A DNA stretch of 7,841 bases from Nitrosomonadaceae bacterium. Its GTDB lineage: Bacteria > Pseudomonadota > Gammaproteobacteria > Burkholderiales > Usitatibacteraceae. Location: positions 1 to 7,841 of the forward strand of contig JAJTHU010000104.1 of NCBI GenBank assembly GCA_021300055.1. Direction: 5' to 3'. Below are positions 1 to 6,412 of this stretch, piece after piece; position 1 is the first letter of the stretch, and every line of letters begins with the position of its first letter. A program made the position numbers and the translations under genes. Below the pieces are notes generated by a model. The model was given only the letters and a program-made list of their open reading frames with translations. It made no database searches and was not told where the DNA came from.

Positions 1-1
1 A

Positions 2-763
2 GAGGATCTGTCGGCGCTTGGCATGTGGGCGCACGGCACGCACGTTGCCGGCATCGCCGTTGACGGCAACCCGTTTGCGCGGGTCACTGCCGTAGCGATG
101 CATTGGGACAATGCCTTCAACCCCGCATTGCCGACCGAAGAGATGTCGAAGCGCACGGCGGCGGCGTACACGGCTGCGGTTGAAAGCTTCAAGAAGGCCG
201 GTGCGCGCGTGGTCAATATGAGCTGGCGTTATGGCTCTACCGCATACGAGGGAGCGCTTGCTTTCCACAACGTCGGCAAAAACGCGGAAGAGCGCAAGGC
301 AATCGCGCTGAAGTTGTTTGAGATTGAAAAGACCGCGCTCTACAACGCCATCAAGAACGCCCCAGAGATTCTGTTTGTGGCGGGTTCCGGTAACGAAGAC
401 AATAGCGCAGACTTTGCGCAGTACATCCCGGCGGGATTCGAGCTGCCCAACCTCATCACGGTTGGTGCGGTTGACCAGAGCGGGACGGAGACGGGTTTTT
501 CGACCTTCGGCAGAACCGTCGTCGTTCACGCTAACGGGTTCGAGGTGAATAGCTTCATACCTGGCGGAGAAAAGCTGAAATTCTCGGGCACGTCGATGGC
601 ATCACCGCAGGTCGCAAACCTCGCGGGCAAGCTTTTTGCGCTAAAGCCAGACCTCACGCCGACGCAGGTCAAGGCCATGATCTTGCAGGGCGCAGAGCGC
701 AAGGGACGTGTGAACCTAATCGATCCGAAGCTCACGCTGAAGCAAGCGGGTTTTGTGTTCTAG
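2..763 (+). CDS. S8 family (subtilisin-like) serine peptidase, 5'-truncated by window edge
   Basis: An endopeptidase of the subtilase family, which cleaves peptide bonds with an Asp-His-Ser triad. The frame is open from base 2, before the first Met at 23, so the gene starts outside the window and the catalytic Asp region is missing. Visible motifs: HGTHVAG with the catalytic His at 32-34; GSGNED with the probable oxyanion Asn at 392-394; GTSMASP with the catalytic Ser at 593-595. These three are in family order and spacing. About 55 residues follow the Ser, a normal subtilase C-terminus with no extra domain. The insert between His and Asn is charged and helical-looking (around 241-350). The signal peptide, if any, is out of view, so location is inferred as exported only from the family. 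The next gene on the same strand is also a serine protease, but of an unrelated fold, and 512 bases separate them, so co-transcription is uncertain. Family assignment is firm; substrate is unknown. Confidence 0.93.
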   Translation, partial: EDLSALGMWAHGTHVAGIAVDGNPFARVTAVAMHWDNAFNPALPTEEMSKRTAAAYTAAVESFKKAGARVVNMSWRYGSTAYEGALAFHNVGKNAEERKAIALKLFEIEKTALYNAIKNAPEILFVAGSGNEDNSADFAQYIPAGFELPNLITVGAVDQSGTETGFSTFGRTVVVHANGFEVNSFIPGGEKLKFSGTSMASPQVANLAGKLFALKPDLTPTQVKAMILQGAERKGRVNLIDPKLTLKQAGFVF

Positions 764-788
764 GGGCCTCGGGCGCCTGAAGTCGGGT

Positions 789-817
789 GGTGGGCCGATC
801 TGTCGCATCGGCCTGCC
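789..817 (+). terminator. Hairpin downstream of S8 peptidase, possible terminator
   Basis: An inverted repeat begins 25 bases after the S8 stop codon. The arms are 789-799 and 807-817: eleven pairs including two G-T wobbles, of which the inner seven (GGCCGAT/ATCGGCC) are perfect. The loop is seven bases. No T-run follows on the plus strand, so it is not a canonical intrinsic terminator. It may stabilise the 3' end of the mRNA or act with Rho. The structure is read directly; the role is inferred from position. Confidence 0.45.
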
Positions 818-894
818 CAGCCGAGCCGCCGAGCGGTATCGATTCCAGTTCTATGCGACAAACTCGCCCCCGGACCAAGTCCGAAGAAGGCCAT

Positions 895-939
895 TTGGCG
901 GGCGTTTTTCAGGCACTTTTGCCTGAAAGCCCGCGCCAA
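895..939. repeat. Long composite hairpin in intergenic region
   Basis: An inner perfect 9-bp stem (TTTCAGGCA at 907-915 with TGCCTGAAA at 920-928) closes a CTTT tetraloop. After a three-base bulge, the arms continue with GGGC (900-903) against GCCC (929-932). After a two-base bulge, TTGGC (895-899) pairs with GCCAA (935-939). That makes 18 pairs over 45 bases. The size and imperfect outer arms resemble a REP-like or other dispersed intergenic repeat, but no second copy was noticed in this window. It could also be a terminator or an RNA processing element. Only the structure is seen; the class is inferred. Confidence 0.5.
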
Positions 940-1173
940 TGCTAGGGTTTGGTGTTGGGCTATTGGGGTGCCAGAGATCCCCCGTTTTATGAAACATTCC
1001 ACGGCTAGGATGGTCGGTAAAGTCTGGCACGAAGGTGCGAGGTGTGAGCACGTGAACCAAATCGCTCGCCGAGCGTTAGCGTAATGCAGGCTCGAGCAAC
1101 GCATTCAGACGCATTCAGTAGCCGTGACAAGCTGCTTGTCGTTTGCCGGTGACGTTTGTCGTGCTGATTTGCC

Positions 1174-1194
1174 TTCGCGCGCGCCGCGCGCGAA
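1174..1194. repeat. Perfect 9-bp GC-rich inverted repeat upstream of protease gene
   Basis: TTCGCGCGC at 1174-1182 and GCGCGCGAA at 1186-1194 are exact reverse complements separated by GCC. The element lies about 80 bases before the ATG of the lysyl-endopeptidase-like gene. It could be a regulator-binding site, a hairpin in the 5' UTR, or a terminator shielding the protease gene from upstream transcription. No T-run follows. The role is not determinable from the sequence. Confidence 0.45.
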
Positions 1195-1263
1195 ACTACG
1201 GGCTAAGATTTACTTGTTTGTCGTCGTGTCGTTCGTCATGTCCTTGCAGTATCTGGGACCTTC

Positions 1264-1269
1264 TTGGAG
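1264..1269 (+). promoter_or_regulatory. Ribosome binding site that fixes the protease start at 1276
   Basis: TTGGAG contains the GGAG Shine-Dalgarno core and ends six bases before the ATG at 1276. The in-frame TTG that could open a four-residue-longer product lies inside this site, which argues against using it as a start. Confidence 0.7.
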
Positions 1270-1275
1270 TCATCC

Positions 1276-3732
1276 ATGCAATTGAAGCGATCTTCGTTGG
1301 TCAGCGCCTCGTCTGGTTCGCTGGCACTCATCACCGCCCTTCTGATTGGCGTATCGGCGTTGCCTGCTGGCGCGCAATCCCTTCGGGTCTATGGCGAGCC
1401 CGTGGTGTCGAGCGCGAATAAGGCTACACAGTCCGCGCCACAGTGGGTTGCGCCGTTTGCGACCAATGCACCGCAAATCGCTTTTTCCGCAGTCGGCGCG
1501 GATCGCATCGAATCCGCCAAGCTCTGGAACGTGTCGGGTGAATTCAAGGCCACGCAAGTTGGCGTGGTGCAACGCGCGTCAGAAGAATGGGTCAGCGGTG
1601 CCATCGGCGAATGGACGCAAGTCGGCACCGGTCGCGTCAATCAATTCAAAGTGCAGACACCGGGCGCGTTTACCATGCGCGTGTTGCTGCGCTTTGAGTC
1701 GCTCGACCCGCGCGCGGAGCTGCGTGTGGCTGGCGCGTCGGGTGCCATCGTGGTCACCAGTGCCACCGATATCTTCCGATCGCTTAACGAGGACGGCAAT
1801 TACTGGACCGCGATTACCGAAGGCGATGTGCAGTCGATCGAGGTGTATTTGCCTGTAACGGCTGCTGGATTGCCGACCATGCGTGTGGAAGCGGCGATTC
1901 ACGACTTTGCATCGATCAAAGATAACTTTAAGTCGGCCACCCAACTCAAGGGCAACTCGGGTGCCTGTAACGTCGATGCAATTTGCCCCGCGCAAACGCC
2001 AGGCTATGTCAACGCACGTTCTGCAGTCGCGCACATGCAGTTCACCGCCAATTGCGGTGCCGGCGGCGCGCTGGCCTCGTGCATCTGTACGGGGACGTTG
2101 CTGAACGACACAGACTCAGCGACGCAGATCCCATATTTTTACAGCGCCAATCACTGCATCAGTACTCAGTCGCAAGCAAGTACCCTCACGACTTACTGGG
2201 GCTACCAAAATGCGACCTGCGGCGGTGCAGACATGCTGCGCAGCCAATCGACAGCGCTAACGGGAGGCGCGGATTTGCTTTACGCCAGCCAGAACATGGA
2301 TGCGCTGTTGATGCGCTTGCGAAGCACGCCGCCAGTAGGCGCGTTCTTCGCGGGTTGGGATATTGCGGCGATCACGGGCAGCACACCCGTGACCATCATC
2401 CATCATCCCGCAGGTGACCCGAAGAAAGTCACTATCGGCCAGACGCCAGCGAACCCATTCACGATTCTGTCGGACATGGGCAGCACCTCGTATGTGACGG
2501 CGGCGTATTCGAGTGGCGTAACGGAAGGCGGCAGTTCGGGCAGTGGCATCTTCTCGCAGGCTTCGGGAAGTTACTTCCTGCGTGGTGGACTGTTAGGCGG
2601 TCCGTCGTCCTGTGCGACAGCAGGTGACATCAACAACCCATCCAACCGCGATTACTACTCGCGCTTTGACATGGCCTACGCCTTCATGAAGAACTGGCTC
2701 GCACCGACGCCGACTACGCCTGTCTCGGCAGCGCGCACGGGTATCGATATCGATGGCGATGGTCGTAACGAAATCGTGCTGCGCTCTGCAAATGGCACCA
2801 TGAGCATCGGGCGCTTTGCAAACAACACACTCACCTTCACTAACAACAGTGACCCAGGGGCTTCGTTCCGCATTGTCGGCGCGGGTGATTTCGATGGCAA
2901 TGGCCGGTCAGACCTCGCGTTTCTGAATATTGCGCAGGGCGACCGAGGTGATGTGCGTTATTGGCCTGGCTTCACCTCTGCTGGAGAGGTCCTCTGGCGT
3001 CAAGTTCGCACGGTGTGGAACGTGCAAGCCGTCGGCGATATGGATGGTGATGGCGTATCCGATCTGGTGTGGCGCTTTCAAGGATTTGATCCCGCGCGGC
3101 CTGGTGACACTGGTGTCTCCTACATCTGGTTTACCAACCAAGGTGGCCCGCCCACCGTTCGCAAACGCGGCGGCGCACCTCTGAGCTGGCAGCTGCTCGG
3201 CGCCGCTGATCTCAACACTGACGGCGCGGCCGATATGCTCTATCTAAGCCCTGATAACCAACTACGCGCGCTGATGGCGACGCCAAGCCGCACCTGTGCC
3301 AACTTGTCCGCTGGTGTCGTGCCCGCGGGCTTCACCGTGCTGCGTTACGCGGACTTCACGGGTAACGGACGTGGCGATGTTCTACTGCGCAATAGCGCAG
3401 GTGCAGTTCAGCTGATTTCGTTGAATGGCGTCGGACTAACCCTGCCCCCTTACACAGGGGCCCCCGATGATCCGGACGCCAATTGCACACCAAGCGGGCT
3501 GAACGTTGCGGCAACTTTCTACGGCCTTCCGAACGTCGATTCCACCTGGAGCTTTTATGCGAGTGGCGACTTGAATGGTGACGGCATCAACGACATCGTT
3601 TGGCGTCAGCCGAGCGGCGTGTTGACGGTGTGGTTACTCGCCAGCAACGGCGGCGCACCGACAATCATCCAGAACTCGGGCACCGCACCTGCTAACCTGA
3701 CGCCGTTCCTCAACGGCGGCCCACCGAACTAA
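1276..3732 (+). CDS. Secreted lysyl-endopeptidase-like S1 serine protease with C-terminal FG-GAP/VCBS repeats
   Basis: An 818-residue preproprotease resembling Achromobacter protease I (lysyl endopeptidase), which cleaves after Lys. The start at ATG 1276 is chosen for its Shine-Dalgarno site. Residues 1 to about 34 form a signal peptide (Lys-Arg n-region, hydrophobic core, cleavage near AGA/QS), so export is expected. A propeptide runs to about Lys225. The mature domain appears to begin at Gly226 with GNSGACNVDAICP, very like the mature N-terminus of protease I as I recall it. Predicted triad: His293 (SANHC), Asp342 (MDALLMRL), Ser421 (GGSSGSG). From Gly226 these are positions 68, 117 and 196, close to 57, 113 and 194 in protease I. 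GGPSSC after the Ser is also typical. A Pro/Thr linker (about 476-488) leads to six DxDxDG-type repeats beginning near Asp491, 538, 588, 645, 693 and 765, with Cys674 and Cys737 between repeats. The fifth loop (DFTGNGRGD) is degenerate. It is convergent with prfC. Family is firm; Lys specificity is inferred. Confidence 0.93.
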   Translation: MQLKRSSLVSASSGSLALITALLIGVSALPAGAQSLRVYGEPVVSSANKATQSAPQWVAPFATNAPQIAFSAVGADRIESAKLWNVSGEFKATQVGVVQRASEEWVSGAIGEWTQVGTGRVNQFKVQTPGAFTMRVLLRFESLDPRAELRVAGASGAIVVTSATDIFRSLNEDGNYWTAITEGDVQSIEVYLPVTAAGLPTMRVEAAIHDFASIKDNFKSATQLKGNSGACNVDAICPAQTPGYVNARSAVAHMQFTANCGAGGALASCICTGTLLNDTDSATQIPYFYSANHCISTQSQASTLTTYWGYQNATCGGADMLRSQSTALTGGADLLYASQNMDALLMRLRSTPPVGAFFAGWDIAAITGSTPVTIIHHPAGDPKKVTIGQTPANPFTILSDMGSTSYVTAAYSSGVTEGGSSGSGIFSQASGSYFLRGGLLGGPSSCATAGDINNPSNRDYYSRFDMAYAFMKNWLAPTPTTPVSAARTGIDIDGDGRNEIVLRSANGTMSIGRFANNTLTFTNNSDPGASFRIVGAGDFDGNGRSDLAFLNIAQGDRGDVRYWPGFTSAGEVLWRQVRTVWNVQAVGDMDGDGVSDLVWRFQGFDPARPGDTGVSYIWFTNQGGPPTVRKRGGAPLSWQLLGAADLNTDGAADMLYLSPDNQLRALMATPSRTCANLSAGVVPAGFTVLRYADFTGNGRGDVLLRNSAGAVQLISLNGVGLTLPPYTGAPDDPDANCTPSGLNVAATFYGLPNVDSTWSFYASGDLNGDGINDIVWRQPSGVLTVWLLASNGGAPTIIQNSGTAPANLTPFLNGGPPN
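2740..3645 (+). repeat. FG-GAP module, copy 1 (protease C-terminus)
   Basis: This coding segment (residues about 489-790 of the protease) is paralogous to 6551-7456 in the DUF1800 gene. The six calcium-loop motifs start at residues 491, 538, 588, 645, 693 and 765 here, against 49, 100, 150, 204, 252 and 325 there. The offset stays between 438 and 442, so the two copies are nearly gap-free. Shared strings include DTGVSYIWFTN, TVRKRGGAPL, VQAVGD and DANCT. A 17-nt exact match lies at 3160-3176 and 6974-6990. FG-GAP/VCBS repeats typically form calcium-binding beta-propeller blades. Confidence 0.88.
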
Positions 3733-3746
3733 GCGGCCCTCGGCCT

Positions 3747-3778
3747 AGGTGATGTGCCAGTAGCAGGCTACATCGCCT
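3747..3778. terminator. Bidirectional hairpin between convergent protease and prfC genes
   Basis: AGGTGATGT (3747-3755) pairs with ACATCGCCT (3770-3778) over nine positions, one of them G-T. Inside it, GCC (3756-3758) pairs with GGC (3766-3768) after a one-base bulge, closing a seven-base loop. The hairpin starts 14 bases after the protease stop and covers the last codons and stop of prfC, so it could shape the 3' ends of both transcripts. No T-run follows on either strand, so intrinsic termination is unproven. The convergent placement supports the call. Confidence 0.45.
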
Positions 3779-5384
3779 CAGCGAAGTGCTGCCCCGCGTG
3801 CTCGCGCAGCGCGTGAAATTTCACCTGCGGATAGCGCTCGGAGGCTACCTCAAGCTCGGATTGATGCGCCGCTAAGAAAGCAGGCGCATCCACCACATCG
3901 TGCGCCATGCGATGTGCGTTGGCGTCGATAAATTTTTTGAGGATGCTCGGGTCGTCACAAGACACCCAACGCGCCATGCGGTAGCGCGATGGCTCGAGGC
4001 GCGCGTCAACGTTGTATTCGCTCTTGAGGCGATGCAGCACCACTTCAAATTGCAGCGTGCCGACAGCACCGAGCAATAGCGAGCCGCCCGCAATAGGGCG
4101 AAACACCTGAATCGCGCCTTCTTCACCAAGCTGCTGCAAGCCCTGGCGAAGTTGCTTCGATTTCATCGGGTCCTTGATCTCAACAGACTGAAAGGTCTCC
4201 GGCGCGAAGTAGGGCAAGCCAGTGAACTGTAGCGCCTCTTTTTCAGTGAGCGTGTCACCTAGGTGCAGCGTGCCGTGATTGGGGATGCCGCTGTTGTCGC
4301 CTGCATACGCTTCGTCGAGCAGATCGCGGCGCTGCGACAAGAACGACACCACCGTCCCCGGACGAATGTCTTTGCCGGTGCGGCCCACGCGCAGTTTCAT
4401 GCCGCGTTCAAACTTGCCGGAGCACACACGCACGAAGGCGATGCGGTCGCGGAGTGCAGGGGCCATGTTCGCCTGAATCTTGAACACCACGCCAGAAAAC
4501 TGCGGCTCTGTAGGTTCAACAACGCGCTCCAACGCGGCGCGAGAGATCGGCGCAGGGGCGACGTCAACGAGTGCATCGAGCACCTCGCGCACACCGAAGT
4601 TGTTGACGGCGGAACCAAAGAACAGCGGTGATTGCTTGCCGGCCAAAAACGCGGCGCGGTCCCAGGGCGGGCTGGCGTCGCGGATCAATTCGATCTCGCT
4701 TTTTGCCTGCGCCATCTCGGCGCCGAACCGTTCGGCGGCTACCGGGTTGTCCAGTCCGGCCAAGATCTCGTCCTCGTCACGAACGCGATCTTCGCCCGGC
4801 GTGAATACGCGCATCGCGTCGCGCCGCAGGTCATACACGCCACGGAAATTCTTGCCCATGCCGACAGGCCAAATGAACGGCACGATGTCCATCTTTAGCA
4901 CCGTTTCAACCTCTTGCATGAGCTCAAGCGGCGGCAACACCTCCCGGTCCATCTTGTTGATGAACGTCAGGATTGGCGTGTTGCGTGCGCGGCAGACTTC
5001 AATGAGGCGCAGCGTTTGTGCTTCGACACCCTTACCGGCGTCGATCACCATCAGTGCCGCATCGACGGCAGTGAGGACTCGGTAAGTGTCTTCGGAGAAG
5101 TCTTGGTGACCCGGTGTGTCGAGCAGGTTGACGACGCAGTCGCGATATTCCATCTGCATCACCGAACTCGCCACCGAAATGCCGCGCTGCTTTTCAATTT
5201 CCATCCAGTCGGATGTCGCGTGGCGGCTCGCCTTGCGCGCCTTGACGGAGCCGGCGATCTGAATCGCGCCCGCGAACAGTAGCAGCTTTTCGGTGAGCGT
5301 GGTCTTACCCGCGTCCGGGTGGGAGATGATGGCAAAGGTACGGCGACGCTGGATTTCGCTCGCCAGCGGTGAGGCTGCAGACAT
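3768..5384 (-). CDS. prfC: Peptide chain release factor 3 (RF3)
   Basis: A cytoplasmic translational GTPase that removes release factors RF1 and RF2 from the ribosome after peptide release. The protein is 538 residues, close to the usual 525-535. The start at 5384 puts the P-loop where the family has it. GTPase motifs: G1 HPDAGKTT at 22-29, the switch I sequence QRGISV at 66-71, G3 DTPGH at 89-93, G4 NKMD at 143-146, and a G5-like SAV in FFGSAVNNFGV near residue 257. The C-terminal RF3 domain is complete, including RYRMARWVS and the ERYPQVKFHALREH ending. No Shine-Dalgarno sequence is visible upstream (TTCACCATCCC before the ATG). The gene lies 101 bases downstream of the ACT-domain gene on the same strand, with a terminator between them, so independent transcription is likely. 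No truncation or frameshift was seen. Confidence 0.98.
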   Translation of the reverse strand: MSAASPLASEIQRRRTFAIISHPDAGKTTLTEKLLLFAGAIQIAGSVKARKASRHATSDWMEIEKQRGISVASSVMQMEYRDCVVNLLDTPGHQDFSEDTYRVLTAVDAALMVIDAGKGVEAQTLRLIEVCRARNTPILTFINKMDREVLPPLELMQEVETVLKMDIVPFIWPVGMGKNFRGVYDLRRDAMRVFTPGEDRVRDEDEILAGLDNPVAAERFGAEMAQAKSEIELIRDASPPWDRAAFLAGKQSPLFFGSAVNNFGVREVLDALVDVAPAPISRAALERVVEPTEPQFSGVVFKIQANMAPALRDRIAFVRVCSGKFERGMKLRVGRTGKDIRPGTVVSFLSQRRDLLDEAYAGDNSGIPNHGTLHLGDTLTEKEALQFTGLPYFAPETFQSVEIKDPMKSKQLRQGLQQLGEEGAIQVFRPIAGGSLLLGAVGTLQFEVVLHRLKSEYNVDARLEPSRYRMARWVSCDDPSILKKFIDANAHRMAHDVVDAPAFLAAHQSELEVASERYPQVKFHALREHAGQHFAEAM

Positions 5385-5411
5385 GGGATGGTGAACCGCG
5401 CTGGGATGCGC

Positions 5412-5446
5412 GTAACAAAAACAAGACGGGTGGGATTATCTCACCC
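5412..5446 (-). terminator. Rho-independent terminator of the ACT-domain gene
   Basis: Read on the minus strand, GGGTGAGAT and ATCCCACCC (plus positions 5446-5428) form a hairpin of about seven to nine pairs with one G-T and a very short loop. It is followed by GTCTTGTTTTTGTT, a T-rich run (5427-5414). This is the classic intrinsic terminator layout. It begins 40 bases after the stop of the ACT-domain gene and ends about 30 bases before the prfC start, so it should separate the two transcripts or attenuate read-through. Confidence 0.75.
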
Positions 5447-5485
5447 GCGCGGGGAGAGGCGGATGAAACGAGCGGCGCTTCGCGC

Positions 5486-6016
5486 TCAGTCGTCTAGCGT
5501 GATATCGACCATCAGTTCGTTTGCCAAGCCTTCTAAGGCCGCGCGCAATGTGTCTTCGTCAACATTGGGCGGCAGCTGCAGTTGCGCCTGCATGTGGAAC
5601 ATGTTTTCGCCTGACATCGCCCCGCTGCTGATGCGCGTTTGCAACTTGACGATCGAGATTCCTAGACGCGACAACTGCGCCGAAATCGCGTGGATGATGC
5701 CCGGACGGTCTTGGCCGACGAGGTCGAGCTTGACCCCGCCTTTTAGCGGCGCCACTGCTGCTGCGCTGCCGCCGGGCAAAGTGCGCGCGACTGAAATCTG
5801 CACGCTCGGCGACGCCATTGCATTGAGGGCACTCACGAGCAGGTCGGCATTGGCGTTTGGCACTTGCAGATGCAAGATGCCGGCGAAATAGCCGGCCATG
5901 CTGGCCATGACGCTGTCCGCCCAATTGCCGCCGAACTCCGCTGCCTTATCGGAGACCTCGGACACAATGCCCGGACGATCAGGGGCGACGATAGAAACGA
6001 CCAGCGAAGTTAGCAT
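5486..6016 (-). CDS. GcvR-like double-ACT-domain regulatory protein
   Basis: A 176-residue cytoplasmic protein made of two ACT domains, about residues 1-80 and 93-176. Each opens with a beta strand followed by a DRPGI motif (13-17 and 103-107), the typical ligand-loop signature. This layout and length match the glycine cleavage system transcriptional repressor family (GcvR, about 190 residues in Escherichia coli). That protein has no DNA-binding domain and acts by binding the activator GcvA. No gcvA or gcv gene is in the window, so the true partner and ligand are unknown, and many family members have never been tested; I therefore give no symbol. The start at 6016 is the only Met before residue 34 and is needed for the first ACT strand. 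The bases before it show no clear Shine-Dalgarno site. The gene ends at a terminator (5412-5446). Confidence 0.88.
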   Translation of the reverse strand: MLTSLVVSIVAPDRPGIVSEVSDKAAEFGGNWADSVMASMAGYFAGILHLQVPNANADLLVSALNAMASPSVQISVARTLPGGSAAAVAPLKGGVKLDLVGQDRPGIIHAISAQLSRLGISIVKLQTRISSGAMSGENMFHMQAQLQLPPNVDEDTLRAALEGLANELMVDITLDD

Positions 6017-6126
6017 GATGGGGTTAGCACCAGGTTAGGGTGGAAGGCTTAACGATGTGGAGGGCGGTCATGACCAACAGGGCTGAGCAGAGACCGGTCG
6101 ACTAGTTTCCGTCTATTCCCCTTGAA

Positions 6127-6149
6127 TGTGAAGGGCTTTGCGATTCACA
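6127..6149. promoter_or_regulatory. Inverted repeat TGTGAA-N11-TTCACA, possible operator
   Basis: TGTGAA (6127-6132) and TTCACA (6144-6149) are exact reverse complements. The element lies about 110 bases upstream of the ACT-domain start on the minus strand and about 265 bases before the DUF1800 gene start. The half-sites resemble CRP/FNR-type half-sites, but the spacing is too wide for a standard CRP site. An operator role is inference. Confidence 0.25.
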
Positions 6150-6245
6150 ATCGATTCGACTGAAATTTTTCTAAAGGTTTCCAATTCAAATCGGGTGCGG
6201 ATGGCGCGCGGCAGCGTGTTTACAACCGTTTACATCTGAGCGTCA

Positions 6246-6283
6246 TTGCATTGCCGCTTCCTGTGAGCATAATCGGCATCACA
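6246..6283 (+). promoter_or_regulatory. Candidate promoter with overlapping inverted repeat for DUF1800 gene
   Basis: CATAAT at 6268-6273 matches five of six bases of the sigma-70 -10 box. TTGCAT at 6246-6251, 16 bases upstream, is a poor -35. The inverted repeat TGTGA (6262-6266) / TCACA (6279-6283) is centred on the -10 box, a position where a bound regulator could repress. Transcription would leave a leader of roughly 130 bases before the ATG at 6413. Confidence 0.28.
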
Positions 6284-6400
6284 AGACGTTATTTGGGCGT
6301 CAGTGGTGCAAAACGTGCCGAGAACAACGAAGCGGCAAATATGCGAGCGGCAAGGAAGGCACTAAATGCACCAGCGCAGTCCGTCGCGGCTGCTGATCCA

Positions 6401-6406
6401 AGGGGA
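6401..6406 (+). promoter_or_regulatory. Ribosome binding site for the DUF1800 gene
   Basis: AGGGGA ends six bases before the ATG at 6413. It favours that start over the in-frame ATG at 6341, which has no purine-rich site before it and would place a long non-hydrophobic stretch ahead of the signal peptide. Confidence 0.7.
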
Positions 6407-6412
6407 GCGAAC

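Larger units (their letters stand above)
764..1275. other. Gene-poor, hairpin-rich intergenic region
   Basis: About 510 bases between the S8 peptidase and the lysyl-endopeptidase-like gene. Short open frames on both strands look non-protein-like (Arg/Cys-rich, no ribosome binding site), and I assign none. The region holds inverted repeats at 789-817, 895-939, 1063-1075 (CGCTC/GAGCG), 1126-1140 (GACAAG/CTTGTC) and 1174-1194. It also has a tandem 10-bp direct repeat ACGCATTCAG at 1099-1108 and 1109-1118. The promoter of the downstream protease must lie here or further upstream, but I see no convincing -35/-10 pair; TAAGAT at 1204-1209 is only a weak -10 candidate. Confidence 0.6.
6017..6412. 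other. Divergent intergenic region between ACT-domain gene and DUF1800 gene
   Basis: About 396 bases that must carry the promoters for both divergent genes. No separate gene is supported. It contains two TGTGA/TCACA inverted repeats (6127-6149 and 6262-6283), a repeated GTTTACA heptamer at 6218-6224 and 6228-6234 (ten bases apart, one helical turn), and an AT-rich patch around 6165-6190. The frame of the DUF1800 gene stays open upstream from 6412 back to at least 6281, but without a ribosome binding site. Confidence 0.55.

Noticed and set aside
760..1104. 114-codon minus-strand open frame in the intergenic region
   Set aside because: It runs through the hairpins at 789-817 and 895-939, has unnatural composition and no ribosome binding site, and resembles no family I recognise.
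1264..1275. TTG at 1264 as the protease start
   Set aside because: The TTG is part of the GGAG ribosome binding site that serves the ATG at 1276, and using it would leave no such site upstream.
4480..5085. 201-codon open frame on the plus strand
   Set aside because: It lies wholly opposite prfC, is Ser/Arg-rich with no motif, and prfC is unambiguous.
6262..6283. Canonical CRP site
   Set aside because: The half-sites TGTGA and TCACA are right, but the spacer is 12 bases instead of 6, so it does not fit the CRP dimer. It is kept only as a generic dyad.
6341..6412. In-frame ATG at 6341 as the start of the DUF1800 protein
   Set aside because: There is no purine-rich site before it, and it would bury the signal peptide behind about 24 extra charged residues. 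The ATG at 6413 has AGGGGA at good spacing.
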